A DNA stretch of 64,000 bases from Gracilimonas sp. (GCF_014762685.1 NZ_JABURM010000005.1:1488001-1552000); one strand, 5' to 3'; shown: positions 43,352 to 50,919, numbered from the stretch's first letter. Notes: a model not told the origin generated them from the letters alone. Made by a program: numbers and translations.

Positions 43352-45916
43352 ATGATAGACCGGTTATTCAAATTACTCAGGCCCTTTATTCGTTGGGTCA
43401 TCAAAAAACCAACACCGGTCTTATTGACAAGTATAGCTCTCGCCATTATTGGGTTTTTGCTGGCCCGTCAGTTAACCATTGATACGGACCTGTCAAAACT
43501 AATCCCTGATTCCTATCATAGCGTTCAGGCTTTGAATAAACTTACTGAGCAAGTTGGCGGTGAACATGACGCCACAGTGGCCATCCAAAGTCCCTCTTTT
43601 GAGGCCAACCGGGCTTTTGCAGAAGTACTCATCCCAAAAGTTCTTGGACTAAAAAAAGCAGAATACCAAGAACCCTACTTCAAACGGGTTGAATATCGTA
43701 GAGAGATCAAATTCTTAAAACACAACGCTCTTTATTTTGCTACTTCAACCGAGCTTGATCTTCTGCAGGAATACCTTGAGGCTGAAATCGAGGATGCCAA
43801 GAACAAAGCCAACCCATTTTATTTTGACCTTGATGATGAGGAAGGCCTTCGTGCCGATTCTCTGGCAAATGAATTAATTGTAAAGTACGATCAATTGGCA
43901 GGTTCAGAATACAACACCTCACCGGATTCTACTGTGTTGGTTATCAAGTTTTTCCCGAGCCATGCCCAAACTGAACTTGAATTTATTCGGCATGCCTACA
44001 GTGACCTTAACACTTTGATCTCAACTCTGAACCCATGTTCATACCATCCTGAAATGATCGTTGTTGCGGGAGGCCCCATGATACGCACCCTCATTGAGAT
44101 CGAAACAATTGTTGCTGATATAAAAAGTTCTTTTGGAGCGGGCGTATTCATGCTGATGCTGGCCGTTGTTTCCTTTTTTTTCTATAAAAGTTACCGTGCC
44201 AGGGCAGGACGTCAGTTCAATTTTTCAGTTTTATTCTCACAGCTTCTTCAGGTTCCGGCCCATACCCTAATAATGGGACTTCCATTGGTACTCAGCCTCT
44301 GCTGGACTTTTGGATTAGCATATCTGTTTTATGCACATTTAAATATCATGACCTCAACGCTTGGACTACTTCTATTTGGGATGGGCATAGACTTTGGAAT
44401 CCATTTTTTTGCCCGGTATACCGAAGAGCGAGGCAAAGGAGAATCTGTTTCGGAGGCCATTGAAACGACCTTCATGACAACAGGTCAAGCTATTTTTGCC
44501 GTTGGCATAACCACTGCCGCTGCTTTTTTCATTCTAATGGTGGCTGATTTTAAAGGTTTTAGTGAATTTGGTGCTATATCAGGCATTGGACTTATTTTAG
44601 CAATTGTTTCATATACCATATTTCTGCCTGCTTTACTCGTTGTATTTGAACGCAGTCCTCTTCTGAATCTACATACTGATATATCTATACAACTCGAAAG
44701 TGACAATAGATTTTCGAAAAATTCTGATAAGAAAAACCGGTGGAAACTTATTTCAACTGGTGTTATTGGACTTTCGATCGTCATCACCCTTATGTCAGTT
44801 ACTGAAATTCCAAAACTTTCCTTTGAATATGATTTTGGAGAATTAGAGCCTAAATATGAAAGGTATAGTGAGCTCAACAGAATTGCATCTAAAGCCTCAC
44901 GAGGACGAAGCGATCGAAATTCTGCATATATTATCGTTGAAAACCCCTCTGAAGCACCTCAGGTAGCTGACATCTTGCGAAAGCGGAAGGAAATGGATTT
45001 TAGCTCTCCCACTATCAAAGAGATCGAGATATTACAGGATCGTTACCCGTTTGATGATGAGGAAGCCAATTTGAAAATTGACCGGCTTGTCAACATCACA
45101 GAATTACTGGACGATCCCTTTCTTAGAAGTTCAACGAACCGGGATATCCTTCGGCTTCGAGAATCGGCTTCTACAAAACATATCATTCCAGTAGACAGTG
45201 TGCCCGATTTTATAAAAGCCCCCTTTACTTCTATATCAGGTTCAATTGGAAATCTTGTGATAATTCATCCTTCTGTTAGTTTATCTGATGGTCGAAATTC
45301 CATGAATTTTGCCGATGATGTAAGTTCGGTAACACTTCCTGACGGCACCACCTATTATGCTGGATCTACCTCAATAGTAGCCTCCGATATGTTGCGACTG
45401 TTAATGGAAGAGGCTCCATTAATGGTTGCACTGACTATTGCATTCATCATTATATTTAAGTTGCTAATCCTCAGAAATATTAAATGGGTAGCCCTTGCAT
45501 TACTGCCTTTAATAACCAGTTTTGTTTGGCTGTTTGGACTGATGGTCTTATTTGGCTGGAAATTGAACTTTTATAATCTCGTGGTATTTCCAACGATCCT
45601 GGGTATTGGTGACGACAGCGGGATACATATTGTTCATCGTTACCTTGAAGAAGGAAAAGGGGCGGTCAGTAAAGTACTCAGATCTACAGGAGAGCATATC
45701 AGTATAAGCATCTTTACCACTATGTTAGGTTTCAGCGGCCTGCTTTTTTCCATTCATCCGGGGCTAAGAACCATAGGAGAATTAGCTGTTTTGGGTATTG
45801 GGCTTTCACTGATTGCAGCCCTGATATTATTACCCAGTATTATATTTATGCTGGAATATTTTTCCAAAAAAAGAACATGCCCCCCTACAAATTCGATCTG
45901 GAAAATACTTACATGA
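43352..45916 (+). CDS. MMPL/RND-family membrane transporter (sterol-sensing-domain type)
   Basis: An 854-residue protein with two six-helix halves, each preceded by a large periplasmic domain, as in MMPL/HpnN-like exporters of lipids and hopanoids. The proton-relay aspartates sit in matching helices: 'FGMGIDFGIHFFARYTEERGKG' (near residue 348) and 'LGIGDDSGIHIVHRYLEEGKGA' (near 755). The N-terminal 'LARQLTIDTDLSKLIPDS' is typical. There is no partner periplasmic adaptor gene. It follows the bactofilin-like gene by 4 nt. Substrate unknown; envelope lipid transport is the family-based guess. Confidence 0.85.
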   Translation: MIDRLFKLLRPFIRWVIKKPTPVLLTSIALAIIGFLLARQLTIDTDLSKLIPDSYHSVQALNKLTEQVGGEHDATVAIQSPSFEANRAFAEVLIPKVLGLKKAEYQEPYFKRVEYRREIKFLKHNALYFATSTELDLLQEYLEAEIEDAKNKANPFYFDLDDEEGLRADSLANELIVKYDQLAGSEYNTSPDSTVLVIKFFPSHAQTELEFIRHAYSDLNTLISTLNPCSYHPEMIVVAGGPMIRTLIEIETIVADIKSSFGAGVFMLMLAVVSFFFYKSYRARAGRQFNFSVLFSQLLQVPAHTLIMGLPLVLSLCWTFGLAYLFYAHLNIMTSTLGLLLFGMGIDFGIHFFARYTEERGKGESVSEAIETTFMTTGQAIFAVGITTAAAFFILMVADFKGFSEFGAISGIGLILAIVSYTIFLPALLVVFERSPLLNLHTDISIQLESDNRFSKNSDKKNRWKLISTGVIGLSIVITLMSVTEIPKLSFEYDFGELEPKYERYSELNRIASKASRGRSDRNSAYIIVENPSEAPQVADILRKRKEMDFSSPTIKEIEILQDRYPFDDEEANLKIDRLVNITELLDDPFLRSSTNRDILRLRESASTKHIIPVDSVPDFIKAPFTSISGSIGNLVIIHPSVSLSDGRNSMNFADDVSSVTLPDGTTYYAGSTSIVASDMLRLLMEEAPLMVALTIAFIIIFKLLILRNIKWVALALLPLITSFVWLFGLMVLFGWKLNFYNLVVFPTILGIGDDSGIHIVHRYLEEGKGAVSKVLRSTGEHISISIFTTMLGFSGLLFSIHPGLRTIGELAVLGIGLSLIAALILLPSIIFMLEYFSKKRTCPPTNSIWKILT

Positions 45917-45975
45917 TATTGGGTTTTTACCCTGCTTTTATGCATCCCGGCATGGATTATAATGCTTTCAGATTC

Positions 45976-46018
45976 TTTGACTTACTGACATTAAAAGAAA
46001 GAGCACAATTTTTAGTTC
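45976..46018 (+). promoter_or_regulatory. Conserved upstream element of RNA copy 1 (putative promoter)
   Basis: GATTCTTTGAC is followed about 25 nt later by GAGCACAATTTTTAG. Both blocks are conserved at the second copy. TTTG plus a CACAATTTT word resembles the Bacteroidota -33/-7 arrangement, but the spacing is longer (24 instead of 19-21), so this is a candidate only. Confidence 0.4.
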
Positions 46019-46148
46019 TTTAAATAGGACAGAAATATACCGGGAAAAAAAGCCGCCGGTTACTACTGAAAATGATCCGAGGGATTATTTAAAGAGTGTG
46101 CTCCGGTTATCAATAAGGAATGCCGATAAAACAGCAAACCCGAAAGCC

Positions 46149-46228
46149 GGCCATTGAGGGTGCTCTTACCGAGCTGAGATGATACCTCTACAACTTGATG
46201 CGGACTATCCCGACGAAAGGAAATGACC
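46149..46228 (+). promoter_or_regulatory. TPP (THI-box) riboswitch-like aptamer, copy 1
   Basis: All helices of the thiamine pyrophosphate aptamer can be drawn. P1 is CATT/AATG (46152-46155 with 46222-46225), extendable by GG/CC past one mismatch. P2 is GAGG/CCTC (46156-46159 with 46185-46188). P3 is GCTC/GAGC (46162-46165 with 46171-46174). The pyrimidine-sensor TGAGA is at 46175-46179. P4 is CTT/AAG (46194-46196 with 46217-46219). TGAT is at 46196-46199, and P5 is CGG/CCG (46201-46203 with 46210-46212). The pyrophosphate-side CG is at 46214-46215, and GGAAA closes it. P4 and P5 differ from the E. coli thiM aptamer by paired changes (C-G to U-A, U-A to C-G). A complete, probably functional aptamer. 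Confidence 0.8.
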
Positions 46229-46247
46229 GACTTTCTAATTATTGAGT

Positions 46248-46279
46248 GGCTCGCAGTATTTATACTGTGAGCCTTTTTT
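46248..46279 (+). terminator. Intrinsic terminator of RNA copy 1
   Basis: GGCTCGCAGTA (46248-46258) pairs with TACTGTGAGCC (46263-46273), loop TTTA, followed by six T. Compared with copy 2, two base pairs differ by compensatory change (G-C to A-U at the base; U-A to C-G three pairs in). CTTTC at 46231-46235 can pair with GAAAG at 46215-46219, the 3' side of P4, linking aptamer and terminator. Confidence 0.9.
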
Positions 46280-46404
46280 ATTTTAGGGAGATAAGTAACA
46301 CGTTATATATGCTTACCCTTACAAGAATGAGATGAAAATTCTCACACACACATCCGACTTCCCCCTGCTTTGCGAGATCCAGACACTAATTATATTGCTT
46401 TTAG

Positions 46405-46448
46405 ATTCTTTGACCTAATGGTAGTTATTAGAGTACAGTTTCTAATCC
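46405..46448 (+). promoter_or_regulatory. Conserved upstream element of RNA copy 2 (putative promoter)
   Basis: GATTCTTTGAC is followed by TACAGTTTC 21 bases after the TTTG, close to the TTTG-N19/21-TAnnTTTG pattern. The spacer is 3 nt shorter than in copy 1 and has otherwise diverged, while the two boxes remain, as expected for a promoter. If active, the transcript would start near the conserved TAAATAGGAC. Confidence 0.45.
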
Positions 46449-46581
46449 TTTAAATAGGACAGAAATATACCGGGAAAAAAAGCCGCCGGTTACTACTGAA
46501 AATAATCCCTTGGATCATTTAAAGAGTGTACCTCGGTTATCAATAAGGAATGCTGTTCAAACAGCAAACCCGGAAGCCAAA

Positions 46582-46657
46582 CGTTGAGGGTGTCCTTCAA
46601 AAAGACTGAGAAATACCTCCACTACTGGAAATCGGATAAAACCGACAAAAGGAAACG
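46582..46657 (+). promoter_or_regulatory. TPP riboswitch-like aptamer, copy 2 (altered binding residues)
   Basis: P1 is CGTT/AACG (46582-46585 with 46654-46657), a compensatory change from CATT/AATG in copy 1. P2 is GAGG/CCTC. P3 is shortened to GTC/GAC. TGAGA is kept at 46607-46611, and AAATACC follows as in E. coli thiM. P5 is a perfect TCGG/CCGA with the loop ATAAAA. The P4/J4-5 side has changed: TGAT is lost (GGAAAT instead), and the pyrophosphate-contacting CG after P5 reads CA (46646-46647). The pyrimidine-binding half is intact while the phosphate-binding half is not, so ligand affinity or specificity is doubtful. Confidence 0.62.
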
Positions 46658-46679
46658 CAACGCTTTCTAATTATTGAGT

Positions 46680-46710
46680 AGCCCGCAGTATTTATACTGT
46701 GGGCTTTTTT
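46680..46710 (+). terminator. Intrinsic terminator of RNA copy 2
   Basis: AGCCCGCAGTA (46680-46690) pairs with TACTGTGGGCT (46695-46705), loop TTTA, followed by T. It has compensatory differences from copy 1. Confidence 0.9.
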
Positions 46711-46834
46711 ATTTAAATGCAGTGAATTCTACTACAAACAGAAGTAACTATTTACTCTCGTATCATTTCTGTTTTGAATACTATCATAAAATATTGGTTT
46801 TCTACTTACCTACTCCAACTCTTAATTCAATGTT

Positions 46835-47239
46835 ATGGAAAGCTTAAAAGTCAGTAACTCACCCTTAGATAAAAGATCACTGGATTATTTTAAAAAAATA
46901 CTCCTTGCCAAGCGGAAAAATGCTGAAGAACAAATACGCTTGACTACTGAAAACATCAATATTCTGCAGGATGAAGATGATCCTGATTATATGCCTGCTT
47001 CAGATGTTCAGGAAGCCGGAACGGATACCCAAAGTGATACCATGAATTATCAGCTATTGGAGCGTACGCGCAAATATATCAAGCAGATAGATGATGCACT
47101 GGATCGTATTGAAAATGGAACCTATGGTATTTGTCAGGCTACCGGAAAACCCATTTCAAAAGCCCGCCTTGAGGCTGTGCCACACACTCGATTCAGCATT
47201 TGGGCTAAAAATTCAGGTTTAGCTGATGATGAAATCTAA
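46835..47239 (+). CDS. TraR/DksA-family regulator, zinc-less type
   Basis: A 134-residue protein with an N-terminal coiled coil (YFKKILLAKRKNAEEQIRLTTENINILQ) and an acidic tip (DEDDPDYMPASDVQEAG). The C-terminal zinc-finger fold reads 'GTYGICQATGKPISKARLEAVPHTRFSIWAK', where only one of four Cys remains (C-x2-T). Such proteins bind the RNA polymerase secondary channel and modify initiation, often with ppGpp. The Cys/Thr type resembles zinc-independent DksA2. It is the first gene downstream of the tandem RNA units and precedes the phosphoribosyltransferase and GroEL genes. Confidence 0.85.
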   Translation: MESLKVSNSPLDKRSLDYFKKILLAKRKNAEEQIRLTTENINILQDEDDPDYMPASDVQEAGTDTQSDTMNYQLLERTRKYIKQIDDALDRIENGTYGICQATGKPISKARLEAVPHTRFSIWAKNSGLADDEI

Positions 47240-47292
47240 CTATAATATTAACATATGAGAGGAGCCTATCCTGATACAAATGGCTGAGTAAA

Positions 47293-47952
47293 ATGTTCAA
47301 AAACCGAAAAGAAGCAGCGATTGAGCTGGCTAAGGAATTAGAGATCTTCAAACCTAGAACCCCCCTTATTTTAGCAATACCCCGGGGTGGAGTCGAAATT
47401 GGATATTATATAGCTCGTGAATTAAGTTGTGAATGGTCCGTGCTTGTTGCCCGTAAACTGGGATACCCCGAGCAGCCGGAAGCTGCATTTGGAGCAATGG
47501 CAGAAGATAAAAGCCTGTACTTCAATCCGCGGGCTAATATACGTCTCTCCAAAGAAATGATCGAAAGGGTTATCAAGAAAGAAGAAAAAGAGATCCTGCG
47601 ACGAATCAAAATATATAGAAATGGTGCTCCTCTTCCCAGTATGAATAATCGCACTGTGGTTTTAGTGGATGATGGGATTGCCACCGGGGCTACGCTTTTT
47701 GCCTCTATTGAGATGTGCAAAAAAGCCCGCGCCGGTGAAATCATAGTTGCTGCACCCGTTGCTTCTATTGATGTGTGTGAGCAACTGATGGATATCGTGG
47801 ACATGGTTGTGGTACTGGAAACACCACTGAATTTTTTCGCTGTATCTCAGGCCTATCTTCACTTTGAAAATTTGAGTGATAAAGATGTCCTGAAATTTTT
47901 GAGTGTTGAAAATATCCTCAAAAATAAGTCAAATAAGCTCGTGGAATACTGA
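47293..47952 (+). CDS. Phosphoribosyltransferase-family protein
   Basis: A 219-residue type I PRTase fold. The PRPP loop is 'TVVLVDDGIATGATLFASIEMC' near residue 120, and an early flexible-loop region has 'AIPRGGVEIGYYIARELSCEWSVLVARKLGYPEQPEAAFGAM'. This resembles the stand-alone PRTases found with dienelactone hydrolase or stress genes, whose substrate is unknown. It starts 53 nt after the TraR/DksA gene. A purine or pyrimidine salvage role cannot be assigned from the sequence. Confidence 0.85.
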   Translation: MFKNRKEAAIELAKELEIFKPRTPLILAIPRGGVEIGYYIARELSCEWSVLVARKLGYPEQPEAAFGAMAEDKSLYFNPRANIRLSKEMIERVIKKEEKEILRRIKIYRNGAPLPSMNNRTVVLVDDGIATGATLFASIEMCKKARAGEIIVAAPVASIDVCEQLMDIVDMVVVLETPLNFFAVSQAYLHFENLSDKDVLKFLSVENILKNKSNKLVEY

Positions 47953-48123
47953 TACACATGCATAAGTAGGTTTGTACTATTTCTGCCTACATGCTAAAGG
48001 CGAGTTCCCTTACCTGTTTTCGTGCCCAACGCCCGCACCCAAAACTCATCTTTTTTGGTACTATTTATCCTATCAAATTAAGTCTTTTCAACAATTAATT
48101 TATACTGTTAATACAGGAATACA

Positions 48124-49749
48124 ATGGGAAGCTATATAAGAGTTCTATTTCGCGATGAGGCTCGTGAAAAAATTCAAAAAGGAGCATCTGTTTTATATGA
48201 TGCTGTCCGCGTGACCCTGGGGCCAAAATCGAAATCCGTACTGATCAATAAATCGTGGGGTAAGCCACTGGTTTGTAACGATGGGGTAACCATCGCTAAA
48301 GAGATTAAGCTAAAAGATCCTGAAGAAAATATGGGAGCGCAAGTATTGAAAGAAGCCGCAGAGTTAACGGGGGATGTAGTTGGGGACGGAACTTCAACAT
48401 CCACCATCCTGGCGTATAACATTTTTGCAGAAGGTATGCGGAATATAGCTGCTCATTCCAGTGCCATTGAATTGAAAAGAGGATTAGATATTGGATTACA
48501 GGAAGCCATTGAGGCATTAAAACTACTTTCAAGGCCGGTAAAAAGTAAAAAAGAAAAGGAACAAGTGGCAACCATTTCAGCACATAACAATCAAAAAATC
48601 GGCAAGCTTGTGGCTGATGCTGTTGAACAGATTGGCCCGGAAGGAGTGATTACTGTTGAAGAGGCCAAAGGCACGGAAACCTCCCTGGAATTAGTAGAGG
48701 GAATGCAATTTGATCATGGCTACCTTTCTCCTTATTTCATCACCGATTCCCAAAAAATGGAAGTGATACTGGAAGAACCTTATCTCCTGCTATACAACAA
48801 GAAAATCAGCGGACTAAAGGAATTACTCCCTCTCCTTGAACAAATAGCCGATCAGCATAAGAATTTATTAGTGATTGCCGATGATGTTGATGGAGAAGCA
48901 CTGGCCAGTCTCGTTTTGAATAAACTCCGGGGCGTGCTGAATTGCGCCGCGGTGAAAGCACCCGGTTTTGGCGACCGGCGGCGGGAACAGCTGCAAGATA
49001 TTGCCATCCTTACCGGAGGGCAGGTAATCGATGAAGAACTAGGAATGAAGCTGGAATCTACTACCCTTCAAATGCTTGGAAAAGCCCAGCGGGTCATTAT
49101 TGATAAAGAATTTACCACCATCATTGGGGGTGAGGGCGACAAAAGTAGTATTGACGGAAGGTGTAATGAGATTAGAAAATTAATTGACCGGTCCACTTCC
49201 GATTATGACCGTGAAAAACTGCAAGAACGGCTGGCTAAACTTTCCGGAGGTGTGGCAGTGATACGTGTTGGAGCCCTTTCAGAAAGTGAGATGAAAAGCC
49301 AGAAAGAAGCGTTTGAGGATGCTATAAGTGCCACCAAAGCGGCCGTACAGGAAGGTATTGTTCCTGGAGCCGGGCTTGCCCTGTTGCGATGCATTGAAAC
49401 CATAGAGACAGCAGCCGAAAAGCAAGAAGGAGATTTAAGATCCGGTATCATGATCTTGCGCAGAGCTATGGAATCACCTGCCCGGCAAATTGCAGAAAAT
49501 TCCGAAGTGGACGCAGGCGTCATCATCGAGAAAATGCGTGGTGGAACTGGAAATTTTGGTTTTGATGCCTCACAAAACACCTTCACTGATTTATTGGAAG
49601 CCGGCATCATAGACCCAACCAAAGTAGTTCGCGTTGCATTGCAAAATGCGGTTTCTGTTGCCAGCATGCTTTTACTCACAGAAGCTACCCTCACTGAGAT
49701 CGAGGAAGAGAAAATAGATTCACACTTACTTGAACCTGAATATGACTAA
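48124..49749 (+). CDS. groEL: 60 kDa chaperonin GroEL (additional, divergent copy)
   Basis: A 541-residue chaperonin with equatorial, intermediate and apical domains. '[11 protein letters not shown]', '[10 protein letters not shown]', '[17 protein letters not shown]' (ATP site; GDGTST instead of GDGTTT), '[15 protein letters not shown]' and '[21 protein letters not shown]' (with the catalytic Asp) are present. It differs from housekeeping GroEL in the N-terminus ([16 protein letters not shown]) and the tail: there is no Gly-Gly-Met repeat, and it ends SHLLEPEYD. No groES is adjacent, so this is likely a specialised second copy. It overlaps the following hydrolase gene by 8 nt. Confidence 0.92.
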   Translation: MGSYIRVLFRDEAREKIQKGASVLYDAVRVTLGPKSKSVLINKSWGKPLVCNDGVTIAKEIKLKDPEENMGAQVLKEAAELTGDVVGDGTSTSTILAYNIFAEGMRNIAAHSSAIELKRGLDIGLQEAIEALKLLSRPVKSKKEKEQVATISAHNNQKIGKLVADAVEQIGPEGVITVEEAKGTETSLELVEGMQFDHGYLSPYFITDSQKMEVILEEPYLLLYNKKISGLKELLPLLEQIADQHKNLLVIADDVDGEALASLVLNKLRGVLNCAAVKAPGFGDRRREQLQDIAILTGGQVIDEELGMKLESTTLQMLGKAQRVIIDKEFTTIIGGEGDKSSIDGRCNEIRKLIDRSTSDYDREKLQERLAKLSGGVAVIRVGALSESEMKSQKEAFEDAISATKAAVQEGIVPGAGLALLRCIETIETAAEKQEGDLRSGIMILRRAMESPARQIAENSEVDAGVIIEKMRGGTGNFGFDASQNTFTDLLEAGIIDPTKVVRVALQNAVSVASMLLLTEATLTEIEEEKIDSHLLEPEYD

Positions 49750-50419
49750 TATGCTAATTGACATACCCGTACACGACATGGTTCTGAAAGGTGACTTAAT
49801 ACATTTCACAAATTCTGCCGGGCTCATCATCTTTTCTCATGGAAGCGGAAGCAGCCGGCTCAGCCCAAGAAATAGAAAAGTAGCCCAGATACTGAATAAA
49901 AAAGGATTTTCGACTTTCTTGTTTGACCTGCTTTCTCCCGAAGAAGCCACAAGAAAAGAGAAAAGATTTGATATTGAATTGCTTAGTAAACGGTTACTGA
50001 CTGTTGCTGAATGGTTCAAAAACGACTTCAGGTTCAAGGATTTGAATATTGGGTTATTTGGGGCAAGTACAGGTTCAGCATCTGCAATTCAGGCTGCCAC
50101 AACTTTAGGGGAAGGCATCATTCAGGCGGTAGTTTCAAGAGGGGGAAGACCAGACCTGGCCAAGAGGTATTTGAAGCTGCTAAAAACACCAACGCTTTTA
50201 CTAGTGGGTGGGAATGACAAACTAGTGCTGGAATTGAATGAAATCGCCTATAACATCATGACATGTCCCAAAAAGCTAACCGTTATTGAGGGAGCCTCAC
50301 ATTTATTTGAAGAACCGGGAACTCTGGAACAAGTGGCCGAAGAAGCAAGCAGTTGGTTTCGCCAATATTTGTTTTGGCCAACTATTAAGGTCAGTAAAGA
50401 TTTTATAGACGAATGGTGA
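49742..50419 (+). CDS. Alpha/beta hydrolase, dienelactone-hydrolase-like
   Basis: About 225 residues from ATG 49742, which overlaps the groEL stop; a TTG at 49730 is also in frame. The nucleophile elbow is '[14 protein letters not shown]' (Gly-x-Ser-x-Gly), the oxyanion/His region '[15 protein letters not shown]', the acid near '[11 protein letters not shown]' and the catalytic His in '[12 protein letters not shown]'. Genes of this kind often pair with or are fused to the PRTase found two genes upstream. It overlaps the next gene by 7 nt. Substrate unknown. Confidence 0.8.
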   Translation: MTNMLIDIPVHDMVLKGDLIHFTNSAGLIIFSHGSGSSRLSPRNRKVAQILNKKGFSTFLFDLLSPEEATRKEKRFDIELLSKRLLTVAEWFKNDFRFKDLNIGLFGASTGSASAIQAATTLGEGIIQAVVSRGGRPDLAKRYLKLLKTPTLLLVGGNDKLVLELNEIAYNIMTCPKKLTVIEGASHLFEEPGTLEQVAEEASSWFRQYLFWPTIKVSKDFIDEW

Positions 50420-50919
50420 ATATTATGAAAAGAAAAAAGAAAGGAAACATTTTTAAACAAGAACGAACACGGATCTTTAAAGATGACCGCCATGATCCCT
50501 ACCAACGAACACAAAAATTGCCCGACCCCACTCTTTGTCCCTCCTGCGGCTCCATTTTTACAAAAGGAAGATGGACCTGGGAATCCATTGAATTTGTCGA
50601 CAATGAAAAATTATGCCCGGCTTGCCAACGCATTCAGGATAATTATCCTGCCGGCTATATAGAAGTAGAGGGATCCTTTTTTCAATCACATAAAGAAGAG
50701 CTTCTCAACTTGATTCGAAACCTTGAAAAAAAGAAAACCGAACAACATCCTTTGGAACGTATCATAACGATCAGCGAATCTGATGGTAAAATGATCATTA
50801 CTACTACCGGTATGCATTTACCAAAAATGATCGGTGACGCTTTAAAAAGCTCTTATGAGGGTGATCTTGATATTTCCTACGATGCTGAAAGTATGGCTCG
50901 TGTCCATTGGACGCGATAA
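50413..50919 (+). CDS. BCAM0308-family zinc-ribbon protein
   Basis: A 168-residue soluble protein with two CxxC knuckles: 'LCPSCGSIFTKGRWTW' and 'LCPACQRIQDNYPAGY', which should bind one zinc. The block 'EVEGSFFQSHKEELLNLIRNLEKKKTEQHPLERI' and the C-terminal 'ITTTGMHLPKMIGDALKSSYEGDLDISYD' match the BCAM0308 family as I recall it, named after a Burkholderia cenocepacia gene of a low-oxygen-activated locus. It resembles ribosome- or RNA-binding export-type zinc proteins (NMD3-like layout), but no activity is shown by sequence. The start overlaps the hydrolase gene, so it is in the same operon. Confidence 0.75.
   Translation: MVNIMKRKKKGNIFKQERTRIFKDDRHDPYQRTQKLPDPTLCPSCGSIFTKGRWTWESIEFVDNEKLCPACQRIQDNYPAGYIEVEGSFFQSHKEELLNLIRNLEKKKTEQHPLERIITISESDGKMIITTTGMHLPKMIGDALKSSYEGDLDISYDAESMARVHWTR

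Larger units (their letters stand above)
46021..46279 (+). ncRNA. Structured RNA, copy 1: unknown 5' domain + TPP-like aptamer + terminator
   Basis: A ~260-nt non-coding unit. The 5' domain (46021-46145) folds into a hairpin ACCGG/CCGGT (46039-46060), then AAATGATCC-GAG-GGATTATTT (46070-46090), then a longer region with GGTTATCAATAAGGAAT and ACAGCAAACCC single-strand-like blocks. The 3' domain (46149-46228) is a TPP-type aptamer. The unit closes with an intrinsic terminator. AAGAGTGTGCTC (46092-46103) can instead pair with GAGGGTGCTCTT (46156-46167) in the aptamer, with one G-G mismatch. This would give two exclusive folds. The sequence 'GACAGAAATATACCG' recalls an RNase P block, but the rest of RNase P is missing. 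RNA class of the 5' domain: not recognised. Confidence 0.75.
45945..46280 (+). repeat. Tandem repeat unit A of the structured RNA locus (copy 1)
   Basis: Together with 46376-46711 this forms a direct repeat with a 430-bp period. The similarity starts upstream of the RNA (ATTATA..TGCTTT.AGATTCTTTGAC) and ends after the terminator T run. The segment between the copies (46281-46375) is unrelated, so the duplicated block includes its own upstream region. No open frame is shared. Confidence 0.85.
46451..46710 (+). ncRNA. Structured RNA, copy 2: unknown 5' domain + divergent TPP-like aptamer + terminator
   Basis: Same architecture as copy 1. The first hairpin is unchanged. The second is AAATAATCC-CTT-GGATCATTT, with a different loop. 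A third hairpin, TGCTGT-TCAA-ACAGCA (46551-46566), is perfect here but only partly paired in copy 1. The alternative pairing AAGAGTGTACCTC with GAGGGTGTCCTT (46522-46534 with 46586-46597) is also possible here with several wobble pairs. The unit ends 124 nt before the traR/dksA start, so read-through could reach that gene. Confidence 0.72.
46376..46711 (+). repeat. Tandem repeat unit B of the structured RNA locus (copy 2)
   Basis: The partner of 45945-46280. Over the first 125 nt of the RNA (46451-46575) I count 12 substitutions and no indels relative to copy 1. The aptamer part diverges more and has a one-base length change, while the terminator and the CTTTCTAATTATTGAGT linker are again close. 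This uneven pattern is not what a fresh duplication gives. Confidence 0.85.

Noticed and set aside
46021-46060. RNase P RNA, suggested by GACAGAAATATACCG
   Set aside because: The rest of RNase P (GAGGAAAGTCC block, GGTAAGAG block, P4 partner) is absent, and the block is too short to count.
46021-46710. Cobalamin riboswitch for the B12-dependent RNR downstream
   Set aside because: No B12-box (GCCACTG) or other conserved cobalamin elements; the TPP-type helices fit far better, and the RNR is 6 kb away behind other genes.
49203-49694. A 163-codon antisense frame inside groEL
   Set aside because: Shadow of the chaperonin gene; Ser/Ala-rich translation without a family match.
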